Assembly (NCBI GenBank): GCA_032717465.1
Contig: JAVRFU010003718.1
Coordinates: 124,001-188,000, forward strand
From: Coenobita brevimanus
Taxonomy: Eukaryota > Arthropoda > Malacostraca > Decapoda > Coenobitidae
Direction: 5' to 3'
Length of the DNA stretch: 64,000 nucleotides
How positions within the stretch are numbered: the first letter of the stretch is position 1; each line of letters starts with the position of its first letter. A model generated the notes under the pieces. That model saw only the letters and a program-made list of their open reading frames with translations, was not told where the DNA came from and made no database searches. Positions 1-10,660 of the stretch are shown piece after piece. The position numbers and the translations under genes are program-made.

Positions 1-1
1 T

Positions 2-811
2 GCAGGTGTACCTCAGGGCTCCGTCCTTGCACCCACCCTCTACACACTCTACACAAATGACATCCCCACCCCACTACATGACGATTCACTCACCATCCAA
101 TACGCAGACGACATTACCCAACTTGTACGATCAACGACAATTGACGGAATTACCAACAAAGCGAGCATAGAGCTGGACCGAATTGCACGATGGGAGCAGA
201 AGTGGCGGATTCAAGCGAATCCCTTGAAATGCACAGTAACATATTTTCGTATTAAATCAGCCAACCCCCGCCCACTTTTTCTAAATTCGCGTGATCCCGA
301 TCGCGTTCCCATTCCTATTAGGAATACTTGCACCGTACTTGGTCTTACATATGACAAAAACTTCAAATTTCATCATCATATACGAGGCAAGGCAGGCGTG
401 GCTGGCACTGCACTAACACAAATATACCGATTCCGTAGTGCAGCATCTTCAACTAAATTTCATCTATATAAAGCACTGATCAGACCACTGCTCACGTATT
501 CACCGTTAAGCCTATCTCTTTCGGCCAAAAGCAACATTCTAAATTTACAGAGAGTTCAAAACAAAGCCATACGTTGGGCACTTAGCATACGGTGGGATGA
601 TTTTGTCACCAACATACACTTTCATGAACGCGCCAACATTCCACCCATCAACACTTACCTTCACCACCTACAACAAAAACAAATCACCAAACTCACCGAC
701 GTTCACACTGACTTCATCGACTTTTTCACCCGGATCACACCCCCCACACGACCTCTAGCCAACCTCTTCCACCCTGACGCAAGACCTCCACCAACCCCAT
801 TGTTTACTTAA
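2..811 (+). CDS. Non-LTR (LINE, Jockey-like) reverse transcriptase, C-terminal fragment
   Basis: The frame is open from base 2 to a stop at 809-811 (269 residues) and continues off the left edge, so I give the frame edge rather than an ATG. The translation begins in the reverse transcriptase palm: GVPQGSVLAP at residues 2-11 and the catalytic box YADD at residues 34-37. Typical LINE thumb-region phrases follow: NPLKC, then LGLTYDKNFKFHHHI, YKALIRPLLTYSP and LQRVQNKAIRWAL. This order is characteristic of Jockey/CR1/I-type elements, which copy their RNA at a nicked target. The fingers domain and any AP endonuclease would lie upstream, outside the window. No frameshift is visible in the part present. 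Clade assignment is by motif memory only; an RTE or I-type element is the alternative. Confidence 0.85.
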   Translation, partial: AGVPQGSVLAPTLYTLYTNDIPTPLHDDSLTIQYADDITQLVRSTTIDGITNKASIELDRIARWEQKWRIQANPLKCTVTYFRIKSANPRPLFLNSRDPDRVPIPIRNTCTVLGLTYDKNFKFHHHIRGKAGVAGTALTQIYRFRSAASSTKFHLYKALIRPLLTYSPLSLSLSAKSNILNLQRVQNKAIRWALSIRWDDFVTNIHFHERANIPPINTYLHHLQQKQITKLTDVHTDFIDFFTRITPPTRPLANLFHPDARPPPTPLFT

Positions 812-1301
812 GCACCAGTAGTTTATTTATTACTGACCCTTTCATTAATTAACTACTTAGTTCACACCCTGCAATTCACTTAGACTCTAAACCACCCCTA
901 CACCCATTATCAAGATCACGGCAACCACGTAATAACCCGCCATCCTCATATCCAGCACCACCGCCTCAGACCATGACCCCCCATTCTCCCCTTCCTCCAC
1001 CCCTCCCCTTTCCTTATCCCACTACCCAAGCCCTCCAGGGCTACAACACCTTACCCTAACACCCGTATCATACCATCCTATCCCAGGCTGCTGGAGCCGG
1101 AAAAGATCAGATGAACCTGAGAGGCAGCCAATAAGCTAATGCTTGGCAGAGAAAGCCGTAGCTATTCACTCCTCCCGTCCTTAAGTAACAACACAGTGCA
1201 CGTGCGAGACCCCCCCCCCTTTCCCAACACCAAACACACGCACGTTGGGTTAAGCCCCGACACTCTTTCTCTTAGTCTAAATTCTTCCTCTCCTACTTAT
1301 T

Positions 1302-1303
<2 letters not shown>
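812..1303 (+). other. Probable LINE 3' flank; no gene seen
   Basis: C-rich, low-G sequence directly after the reverse transcriptase stop. It contains no open frame of note and may be the 3' untranslated tail of the element. I see no poly(A) tail or target-site duplication that would fix its end; it runs into a CA microsatellite. Confidence 0.4.

Positions 1304-1369
<66 letters not shown>
1304..1369. repeat. (AC)n microsatellite
   Basis: About 33 uninterrupted AC dinucleotides. It lies between the LINE fragment and the Gypsy-like fragment. Confidence 0.95.
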
Positions 1370-1371
<2 letters not shown>

Positions 1372-1533
1372 CACTTTACACAATGCAACCAGCTCTCAGT
1401 AAGGCCGGGAGATAAAACTAAGGCCTAGTTCCTGCCACCACGTGTCGTCGCCCTGGTTGCATAACACTTATCACATATACACAATCATTCTTTACCTTCC
1501 TTCCTTCCCCCCCCCCTTTTCTATACGTCATTA
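1370..1533. other. Unassigned spacer
   Basis: Mixed sequence ending in a C8 run and an AT-rich stretch. Nothing recognisable. Confidence 0.4.
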
Positions 1534-2733
<1,200 letters not shown>

Positions 2734-2736
2734 CTA

Positions 2737-3390
2737 GTACACAGAACAGGCGAAACTTGGAATGTGACATCCGTAGACTGATTTTCAGGCAGCAAAATTT
2801 CTTAACGATTTTATAGCGGATCGAAAGTTAGGTTAGGTCAATTGGGCAGGGTTTGGTCTGATTAGGTAATTTTTGGTTGGGTTGGGTTCAGTTCGACTAG
2901 ATATAGACGGATTAGGTTAGATTGCTTTAGAATACGTCGGTTTTGATAGGTTTTAGGTTGGGTTTTATTTGGTTAGGTTAGGCTGGGTTAGATTAGGTTG
3001 GATTAGGTCATTTTAGGCTTGACTGGGTTGGGTTAGGTCGGGTATGGTATGGTTAAGTGAGACTGGGTAGGATTAGGTAGGGTTAGATGCGGTTAGGCTG
3101 CTTCAAAATAGGTTATGTTAAGTATGGGGAGGTTACGTGAGATTGTGAGGTTAAATACAATTAGACTGGGTTAGGTGAGGTTAAGCTAGATTACGTTGGG
3201 TTGATTAAAGTTGGATTAGGTCATTCGAGGTTAGGCAGGGTTCAGTTCGAGCAAATATTGATAATTTAGGTGAGACTGGGCTAAATTAAATCGGTTTAGA
3301 TGTGATTAGGTTGGTTTGGGTTAGGTGACGTTGAAATAGGACAGATATTGGTGGGATTAGTGAGATTAGTACAAATTAGATATGGTTAGG
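2737..3390 (+). repeat. Degenerate TTAGG-type block A with unique leader, unit 1
   Basis: The first ~90 bases are a unique leader beginning GTACACAGAACAGG. They are followed by about 560 bases of imperfect GGTTAGGTT / GGGTTAGG / GGATTAGG words, all G-rich on the plus strand. TTAGG is the common arthropod telomere repeat. Here the words are interrupted and mutated, so this is interstitial and old, not a live telomere. The leader and the first ~550 bases also match block B at 9445, with visible divergence. Confidence 0.8.
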
Positions 3391-5648
3391 AGGGATTTCA
3401 CTAGCACCGGCCACCGTAACATTGGCCTCCTGTGGTCAACCTCAATTTTCCTTTCACTTTTCCCTGTCGATTTCTTTCCTCGACTCAGTATATGGACCAG
3501 GTTAATGTCCCTCACATTGGGAAGCCTTAAGTCTTACAAGGTTAGGCACACAACACAGAAGCACAAATGGTGATGGGTGTCTGTAGTGAGAGTGATACGT
3601 AAATGTGTTATAATGATTCATCCCGTCAGTCTGCAATATGAACCGACAAGGTGATCACATATGCAAGTATGTCCGTGAGCAAAAAGCCTCCAACACCTAT
3701 CTGCCAGTTGAGGGAATGGAAGGGTGCCATATGAACTAGTTTCTTGTGATAGCAATATGAAACACACAAGAGAAAGGTATCAGAAGGAACGAAACTCTCA
3801 TTTGACAAGAGTGAGAAATACGGAAAGTAGGACGCAAGGCTGGCAGAGAATTTTGACTCCACATGAAAATACTTAATATCAGGATTCTCTTTAAATGGCC
3901 GCCTTGGTTTGAGTTACCCTAAAAACAGATCACGAGACAAAAACGCTTTCACTGAGCGACCGTGGATCTCCAGCTGAAAGTATATTGATGGTTAAATAGT
4001 AGTGATATGTACGTTGGTCTGCTGTAACATCACATATTAGTTCTGTAGTGTGTTTTTATGAGCAAAGTGCAAACACCAGTAGATTACATGACCTCCCCCC
4101 CTTTCTTTGCGCGCGCACCCCCCCCCCCTACACACATCTACACGCAAGCTAATCAGTTTCCACATCTTAAAGTTGTACAAACCTACCTACGTGCAAGATA
4201 TACAAGGAAAGTTATTACGAAAATGGTTATGGTCATCATCTTGCTCGTTCATTGGCGAGTTTCCTTAATTGGCCTCTGTGTGTGGTTTATGGCTTCTCTC
4301 TAGACTTGAAGAACTTGTATCTCAGTACTTGAAGCTTATTGATTCCTTGTTTTTTATACTGTGATAATTATAGGTCTTTCACAATAACCTGGCCCATTAT
4401 TTTCGTCCTTCATACATATATCTCCTGGTCCATTTTCTCGTCCTTCATACATACATCTGCCACCCATTTCTGTATTACCTTCACCTTCACTTGGTAGATT
4501 TTTGTCCTGTATACCTACTTCGACCATCCATTTCTACTGTACACTCACTTTCAGCTGGTCCAAATTTACGTCTTCCATACACACTTCGCTTATCAATCAA
4601 TCATTTAGTCAGTCAATCAATCTAACTGTCTACCTGTCTATCACCAGATGCCTTAATCCCGTCAGGGGTGACCACAAATGAATCACCTCCATGTCACCCT
4701 TTCCTCCTCCATACGGCGACCTTCTCTGCAACTCACGCCCCCTTTTCTCACCTCAATCCTTCCTCTCTAACTTCACTCCCCTCCACAGTTTCTCGTATTG
4801 AAATAGATAATTTCCTGACCTGAAGTGTCCTTGTCTTGCTTCACTCCTATCCAAAGGCCTCTCGTATTGAAATAGGAATCCTCTCATCTCAAGCCCTCTC
4901 CTACTTCTCTCGTCTCCAAAGTCTCTCATATTAAAGGCGATACACTTTCTTAGTATTCTGGTCCGCCTCGGTCTCTTAAATTGGTCTCGGGTCCTCAAGG
5001 CACAATCAAAAGCTGTAGGTGTTTCGTCTGGGCAATAAAACGATTTCTTTGAGACTTCCCTTCCAGTTTATTGGCCGTAAAATCTACCGTTCTTGAGTTT
5101 TCGGTGATACAATACATTTTGTGTTCTGGCATGACATATAAGTTAATTGTGCATCTTTTTTTTTTCTTTTGAGAGAGAGAGAGTGGGTGAGTGAGTGTGT
5201 GCGTGCGTGCATCCTTTACCGCAGCATTTTGTAAGTAGAAAATGGAAAACTTTGACCAGTTCCCTTTCGCTACCTCAGTCCATGTAATAAGGTGCTGGAA
5301 TTTCCTATCAGCAAAAGACATGGTATCACTTTTCTCTCATGTCATCTCAGTTTATATTGTTATTTTTATATTTTCCTTTTCCCTACTTTCATTTATTCTT
5401 TCCCCCATTTATATCCTCCACACTCCTACCTTCATTAATTCTTTTCCTCATTGTAATTTCCCTTATCAGGCAAATCACTTAGGATCCTCGCAAGCCTGTA
5501 CTTAGAGCCGGTAGCATCAGTGGTTATAATCATTCCAAGCAGGAAAATTGTACACTTGAAATACACAACCTCTTCGACTTATGGTCCTCCTCATTATAAA
5601 GGGTGAGGCATGAGTCTGTAGGCATATGGAAAGGACACATCTGAGGTT

Positions 5649-5652
<4 letters not shown>
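3391..5652. other. Unit 1 spacer between block A and first GT tract
   Basis: No convincing coding sequence. It holds the minus-oriented copy of a diverged inverted repeat (3695-3862), a C9 run near 4120, a TCAATCAATC tetramer cluster near 4595, a T9 run with a short (GA)n near 5157-5182, and AT-rich sequence around 5340-5460. The short frames here are not supported by any motif. Confidence 0.5.
3695..3862 (-). repeat. Dispersed repeat, inverted copy (unit 1)
   Basis: The reverse complement aligns with 7859-8015 on the plus strand. Shared blocks include CAGCC-TTGCG, GTATTTCTC, CTTTTCTTGTGT-like sequence and TTTCATATTGCTATCAC. Divergence is clear but the order is preserved over about 160 bases. 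Equivalent copies lie at about 17655-17824 and 31708-31877 in the other units. Confidence 0.7.

Positions 5653-5685
<33 letters not shown>
5653..5685. repeat. (TG)n microsatellite with TTTG tail
   Basis: TG repeat followed by TTTG tetramers. It is shorter in copy 2 (from 19611), with a longer TTTG tail, and much shorter in copy 3 (from 33694). Confidence 0.9.
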
Positions 5686-5688
<3 letters not shown>

Positions 5689-5979
5689 TTTGTTTGTTAT
5701 CGTGTTCGTGTTCTTGAGGCAGTTCTGCTTCATCACCAAACTAGCTCCCGGAACATCACTAACCAACACCGATGACTGGCACCTCAAATCACTAGCTCCC
5801 TCGACCAGTGCCCAGTTATCAAGCCTCTTCCCCTGTATGTTGCTGAGAGGAGAATTGGGTGATATTTTTATAGCCTCGTGACTGACTTGAGATGGCACAG
5901 TACTCGTTACCAACAGTGCATCAGGCGCCTTGGTCATAATTCTTAGTCCTTTCGAAGAGATTACAGTTAAACGATTCAG

Positions 5980-6114
5980 TTTAGGTTTAGGATGGACTAA
6001 CTTGCCTACCTGCTTACCTACCTGTGTGCCTGCCTGTCTGCCTACCTAATTACCTACCCACTTACCTGTGTGTCCTTGCGTGCCTGCTTGTCTTCCTACC
6101 TACCTACCTACCTG

Positions 6115-6117
<3 letters not shown>
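5980..6117. repeat. Degenerate (CCTA)n / CCTGCCTG tetramer tract
   Basis: Runs of CCTACCTA, CCTGCCTG and related tetramers lead into the CA repeat at 6118. The same tract occurs at about 19950-20079 and 56430-56560, and is shortened at 34025-34087 in copy 3. Confidence 0.8.

Positions 6118-6156
<39 letters not shown>
6118..6156. repeat. (CA)n microsatellite
   Basis: Pure CA run of ~39 bp. Counterparts are ~63 bp at 20080-20142, ~43 bp at 34088-34130 and ~35 bp at 56561-56595. Confidence 0.95.
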
Positions 6157-6158
<2 letters not shown>

Positions 6159-6731
6159 GGCTAGGGAGAGATGTTTAAGGCTATTTAGTGATGAGATGAA
6201 CCCCGTGATAAAACTAGCAAGGTTTTGTTTGGTGTGTCCTGCCCTCTGTTTCTCCAACCCACAAACCTGTTTATTTATTTCCATATTAAGACAAACCCCC
6301 CATTTACCATATAATTATCGAAGTTCCTATTTATTCTCTTAGTTATTATTTACCTTCTATCTTAATTATCCATAGACTACCCCAAAGCTGTCTCATTATT
6401 GACATACTAATCAGATCCACCTCTTTCTCAGACACTCTTTCTCAGTGTATTTATTTCTAGACTATCCCAAAACCAATTTATTGTCAAGCTCAGCTAAACC
6501 CACCTTTATGTGTTAGTTTTATGTTTTTCCTTTTTAATATTAACTTGCCTTATTGTGAAACGTTTGGTGGTTATATAAGTGAAGACAAAGGATTAAGTAA
6601 GCTGTCCTAAACTCTGGTTGAGACAGAGAACGTTGATAAGGCAAAAGAAAGATTATAAATATATGTCGACCCAGCATCCTAGCCGTCAATTCTCCAAGTC
6701 TAGAGAGAGGGCCGAGGGAGCGCAGTAGTGA
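6157..6731. other. Unit 1 spacer, AT-rich
   Basis: Pyrimidine- and AT-rich sequence without a supported gene. Its last bases (GAGGGAGCGCAGTAGTGA) form the point at which unit 3 is interrupted by the satellite. Confidence 0.5.
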
Positions 6732-7118
6732 ATGGAGTCAGTGTGGACCGCGAGTGAGCTAAGAGAGGACGGACGCCCCTGTCACTCCCTCCAGGGACAG
6801 AGTGTCGCGGCTGTGTTAGTGGTTCGGTTCCTTACTCTCCTGCAGAAGTCTCACCTCGAAGCCTCCTTCCCCTCGTTCACAAGTCTCAAAAGCCTCCTTG
6901 AGCACCTACAGCAGTATTTTTCCCCTCCTGCAAAAGTCTCAAAAGCTTCCTTGAGCACCTACAAGTCTCATTCAGTGGCCTACTCCTCCTCCAGAAGTCT
7001 CAAAAACCTCCTTCACCCCCCTGAAGAAGTGTCACCCAGGCCCCTTCCCTCCTGCAGAGGTCCCAGCTCAAAGCCTTATGGTTTACATGCAGTGTATTTT
7101 TCTGGAATAGAACAGTGA
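6732..7118 (+). other. Weak ORF over a degenerate ~53 bp minisatellite
   Basis: A 128-residue frame opens at 6732. No domain or signal is recognisable. From about 6843 the DNA is built from repeated words: AAGTCTCAAAAGC(C/T)TCCTTGAGCACCTAC starts at 6881 and again at 6934, with shorter echoes (AAGTCTCACC, AAGTCTCATTC, AAGTCTCAAAA) to about 7030. Copy 1 has one extra A near 6995 relative to copies 2 and 4, so the C-terminal reading frame is not conserved between copies. The frame is more likely a by-product of the repeat than a gene. A 5' exon cannot be excluded, because the first ~30 codons lie outside the repeat. Confidence 0.25.
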
Positions 7119-7208
7119 ATTTACCTAACATTTTCTGAGTGTCGATGATCCTGTTAGCTCCGTGATAATGAGGGACGGCATCAGTGCTTAGGACGATTGT
7201 GTGATACC

Positions 7209-7458
7209 ATTCCGGCAGAAGTAACTAAAACTCCATTAGTATATTTCTTTACAACGAAGCATCTTTAGGCTGGTTGAGATGGTTGCAGAGAACCTTCAAG
7301 ACACAGGAGGTTCACCTGAAAGGATAAATACGATTCCGGCAGATATAAGGACAAGACACAATTTTTTTTCGCAACGACAAGAGTACAAGCCTTCAAGCTG
7401 GTTGAGAAGGTAGCAGAGAACCTTCCAAATAGAGGAGGTTCAAGTTCAAGGATGATGG
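7209..7458 (+). repeat. Ancient 124 bp tandem duplication
   Basis: ATTCCGGCAG occurs at 7209 and 7333. The segments that follow stay alignable: GCTGGTTGAGATGGTTGCAG against GCTGGTTGAGAAGGTAGCAG, then AGAACCTTC and GGAGGTTCA, up to the ATG at 7452. Copies 2 and 4 contain the same duplication (from about 21187 and 57661), so it predates the 14 kb duplication. Confidence 0.75.
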
Positions 7459-7651
7459 TGGAAGAGATGAGACTTGGCGACGGAGGTAAGACTGAGGGAG
7501 ATGGTGGCGGTGGCGGGGGTCTACAGGCAGGCCAGTGGAGCGCCGACCCCGAGACTGGGCTGGTGACACTGACGGAGGCGGCTCTGGCCAGGCTAATCAA
7601 CGCTGACCCCATTGACAAGTGGTCTCAACTCGACCCACAGCCAATTGCAAG
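7452..7651 (+). CDS. Possible coding exon of unrecognised protein
   Basis: The frame reads from ATG 7452 to a candidate splice donor AG|GTAGTG (exon end 7651, phase 2); without splicing it stops at 7653-7655. The frame is also open upstream to at least 7371, so 7452 may be an internal Met. The peptide has a charged start (MMVEEMRLGDGGKTEGD), six Gly, then a non-repetitive part containing SADPETGLVTLTEAALARL and DPIDKWSQLDPQPIA. That part reads like real protein: mixed composition and GC-richer codons than the surroundings. I do not recognise a family. In copy 2 the same frame has TGG changed to TGA at codon 29, and in copy 4 two single-base deletions shift it, so at most one copy is intact. 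No convincing downstream exon is found within the unit. Confidence 0.35.
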
Positions 7652-7671
7652 GTAGTGTGCTTTGAAATTGT

Positions 7672-7724
7672 CGATGATGGTATGATGATGGTGATGATGA
7701 TGATGATGATGATGATTTAATGAT
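7672..7724. repeat. (GAT)n trinucleotide tract
   Basis: GATGATGGT/GATGAT repeats follow the candidate donor at 7652. Tract length differs among copies (shorter at 21660-21705 and shortest at 58127-58160). Confidence 0.85.
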
Positions 7725-7858
7725 GATGTGGACGTATAGCAATGTGGTATTAAGTCGACCCATAGCTAGTTGCAAGGTATTTGGCCATAGCACTTTAATC
7801 TGGTCGTGTGTATGATGATGATAATGACTGATGATTTGATTCTGCACAGCCATGACCA

Positions 7859-8015
7859 AGAGTTCATCGGAATTTCTCAGCCAGCATTGCGTCGTATCTT
7901 GCGTATTTCTCTTTCCTCCCTAGAGACAGGGAATATCCTTCCTTCCCATACTCTTTTCTTGTGTACTTCATATTGCTATCACATAGAAATAGTTCATGTA
8001 ACAGCCCACATTGCC
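7859..8015 (+). repeat. Dispersed repeat, direct copy (unit 1)
   Basis: Diverged partner of 3695-3862 in opposite orientation, about 4 kb away. The open frames on both strands here are explained by this repeat. Equivalent copies lie at about 21841-21997 and 58300-58457. Confidence 0.7.
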
Positions 8016-8616
8016 ACAACCGGTAGGGAATGTGGGCAAACTTTGGCTGTCCCGTACCACACCACTCTGAGATTTTAACCTTCCTGTATTGCAACGTAGT
8101 ATATTGATGATGTGAGCTTAAAGCAAGGTACTGTGTTAGTACTGTCCTTGGGTGATGATGGGAACGGTGAGACTTGCACGGAACCACTTTGATTTTGCTA
8201 GTACTGGCCAGAACTACTGATGATAAGGGGTCGTTATTGCTTGTGTTAGTTCTTGGTGATGACAGCAACCTGTTGCAAGGCAAAAAAGTCAACTTTTCTC
8301 CTCGGTCTGTAACTTTAAAAGGTAGTAAAGGAGAGATGACTGAGATAGCGTGATCGAGTTATAGTGTCCAGTCACTAGGCGTACAACGTATCCGAGAGGG
8401 CAAGGGTAAATTTGTGGCCCTTATTTTCTGCAGCATTTGTCTTTGTTTTGGCAGGTATCTGGTACCACTGGAAAACAGCTTTCACCACAGTTTAAGAAAG
8501 CCACGACATGCCATGATCGGCACAACAGCTGAGCAGAGAAAAAATAATGATGCTCTGTTCTTGTCTAGCGGAAAAGTTTTGGGTATTTCTTGGCTATACT
8601 TGGCTCTATGGGAAAA
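8016..8616. other. Unit 1 spacer
   Basis: Unique-looking sequence without a supported gene. TTTTGGCAG|GTATCT near 8455 resembles a splice acceptor, but no exon can be argued from it. Confidence 0.4.
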
Positions 8617-8629
8617 GAGAGAGAAAGAG

Positions 8630-8666
<37 letters not shown>
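8617..8666. repeat. (GA)n microsatellite
   Basis: Impure GA run with GATA interruptions. It is pure and longer in copy 2 (22598-22669) and interrupted by AAAG in copy 4 (59061-59128). Confidence 0.9.
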
Positions 8667-8668
<2 letters not shown>

Positions 8669-8820
8669 AATAGCTGGAAAGGAGACAATGCTTTGGTGTT
8701 CCTCAAAGCAGGGCAATTTTACAAGCCATACTGGGCAAGAGTTTTACTTAGTGATACCAAATTTTAGATGAAGTATTGTGTTCTCACTCGATTCGCCCAC
8801 TTAAGAAAAGTATCCTATCC

Positions 8821-8821
<1 letters not shown>

Positions 8822-8879
<58 letters not shown>
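8822..8879. repeat. (TG)n-(GA)n compound microsatellite
   Basis: About 41 bp TG then about 18 bp GA. In copy 2 the same locus is about 84 + 46 bp (22826-22954); in copy 4 it is about 34 + 43 bp (59285-59360). Confidence 0.95.
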
Positions 8880-9328
8880 TACGAGGATGCAGACAGAAAT
8901 AGGAACAAAACACATCCAGTCACTTAAACCTCAGACAGAGTACCAAGTGGAAGGGACTCAAGTTTTAGGCCACATTACAAAACACACACCAAAGCAATGT
9001 ACAGGAAAAAGCACCACTGGGCCAGAAAAACAATATACGAAAAACAGTAGGGCCTTAAAAACAAAAGACAACAAGGAGGGCAGGAGATTGTCTTGATTGT
9101 CTCCTCTATCTGACAGAGCGTTGGACACTACCGGAGTCATTTCTGGACAGGAGGCAGGAAGGAGGGCGGGAGGGAGGGCTGTTATGTACTGCCTCTTCCA
9201 TTCAACACAACACTAGCAGTTGGACCTAATTATCTACGGGAGGATTCTCTCTCTCTCTCTCTCTCTCGTTTTTTGTCTGTACTACATTAGAAGGACGCAT
9301 CGTGCCGATTGTGTACCCAATTTTTTAA

Positions 9329-9370
<42 letters not shown>

Positions 9371-9444
9371 TGTAAATTTTTCCCTGTAGTACACATCTCA
9401 GACACTCCTAAATAAACACAGACACAAACACACAAACTTGTACT
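8880..9444. other. Unit 1 spacer with (TC)n and (GA)n tracts
   Basis: Contains CT at 9247-9267 and GA at 9331-9366. Copy 1 lacks about 12 bp near 9087 (CAGGCTGTGTTG-like) that is present at 23170 and 59568. No gene seen. Confidence 0.5.
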
Positions 9445-10002
9445 GTACACAGAACAGGCGAAACTTGGAATGTGACATCCGTAGACTGACTTTCAGGCAG
9501 CAAAATTTCTTAACGATTTTATAGCGGATCGAAAGTTAGGTTAGGTCAATTGGGCAGGGTTTGGTCTGATTAGGTAATTTTTGGTTGGGTTGGCTTCAGT
9601 TCGACTAGATATGGACGGATTAGGTTAGATTGCTTTAGAATACGTCGGTTTTGATAGGTTTTGGGTTGGATTTTATTTGGCTGGGTTAGGTTGGGTTAGG
9701 TTCGGTTGGATTAGGTCATTTTAGGCTCGACTGGGTTGGGTTAGGTCGGGTATGGTATGGTTAAGTGAGACTTTGTAGGAATAGGTAGGGTTAGATGCGG
9801 TTAGGCTGCGTCAGAAGTGGTTAGGTTAGGTGTGGGGAGGTTACGTGAGATTGTGAGGTTAAATACAATTAGACTGGGTTAGGTGAAGTTAGATTTGGTT
9901 GGGTTAATTTGGGTTGGATTAGGTCATTCGAGGTTAGGCAGGGTTCATTTCGAGCAAATATGGATAGGTTAGTTGAGACTGGGCTAAAATAAATTGATTT
10001 AT
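9445..10002 (+). repeat. Degenerate TTAGG-type block B with unique leader, unit 1
   Basis: Opens with the same GTACACAGAACAGG leader as block A and follows it for about 550 bases before homology stops near AAATTGATTTA. The TTAGG-like words and the unique leader are shared with block A but differ at many positions. A and B are therefore older duplicates than the 14 kb copies. Confidence 0.8.
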
Positions 10003-10061
10003 GCATTACGGTCTTTTGTTGGTCGGCCCTTCCAAAGTCAAACATCACAGGAGGTGAAAAT

Positions 10062-10063
<2 letters not shown>

Positions 10064-10105
<42 letters not shown>
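10064..10105. repeat. (TG)n microsatellite
   Basis: TG run. Counterparts at 24179-24212 and 60572-60594 are shorter. Confidence 0.95.
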
Positions 10106-10108
<3 letters not shown>

Positions 10109-10618
10109 TGTTCGAGTCGTGTTTCGTATATTTTATGTATTTTGTGTGTGCCTTGTGTAACTAAAACTTTGTTTTTACGTTTGGCTTCTCGTGTGACTGA
10201 GAGTGGACTGCTTAAGAATAGCGCCCATTATAGTTGCGATTGCCTCTTCCTCAGTATAGCATATGGTTTTTGTTTATTTAGCTCTCTCTGGACGATTGTA
10301 TAAGAGCTTCGTGGAAAATACTAGAACTAGAAATGTGGCAGTAGATACAGCCTTGTGTACCAGATATCCTGCCCAAGTTTCATTAGCAGATATCTTGCCC
10401 TAGTTGAATAAAGTCGTATGAAGTAAGAATAAGGTTGAAGAGACGTTGCTGTATTGAAAGTCGTTGGATATGCCTTGTTTTATGTCTTTTCGTATATGGC
10501 TGCGATATAACAGACTCAGGTTCAGTCTTTTATGGCAAGCGTTAATAGATAGCTCAGTGCTTTGCTTAATATGAAGGTTAATACGTCACCTAACCCAGTC
10601 TAATTGCGCGCGCGCGCG

Positions 10619-10660
<42 letters not shown>

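Noticed and set aside
2820..3390. True telomere
   Set aside because: TTAGG words are heavily degenerate, the block is internal, and it recurs six times with a unique leader.
7850..8078. Second exon (acceptor CACAG|C at 7849) in phase with the 7452-7651 exon
   Set aside because: The phase fits, but the sequence is a diverged copy of the repeat at 3695-3862 in the opposite orientation and codes for nothing recognisable.
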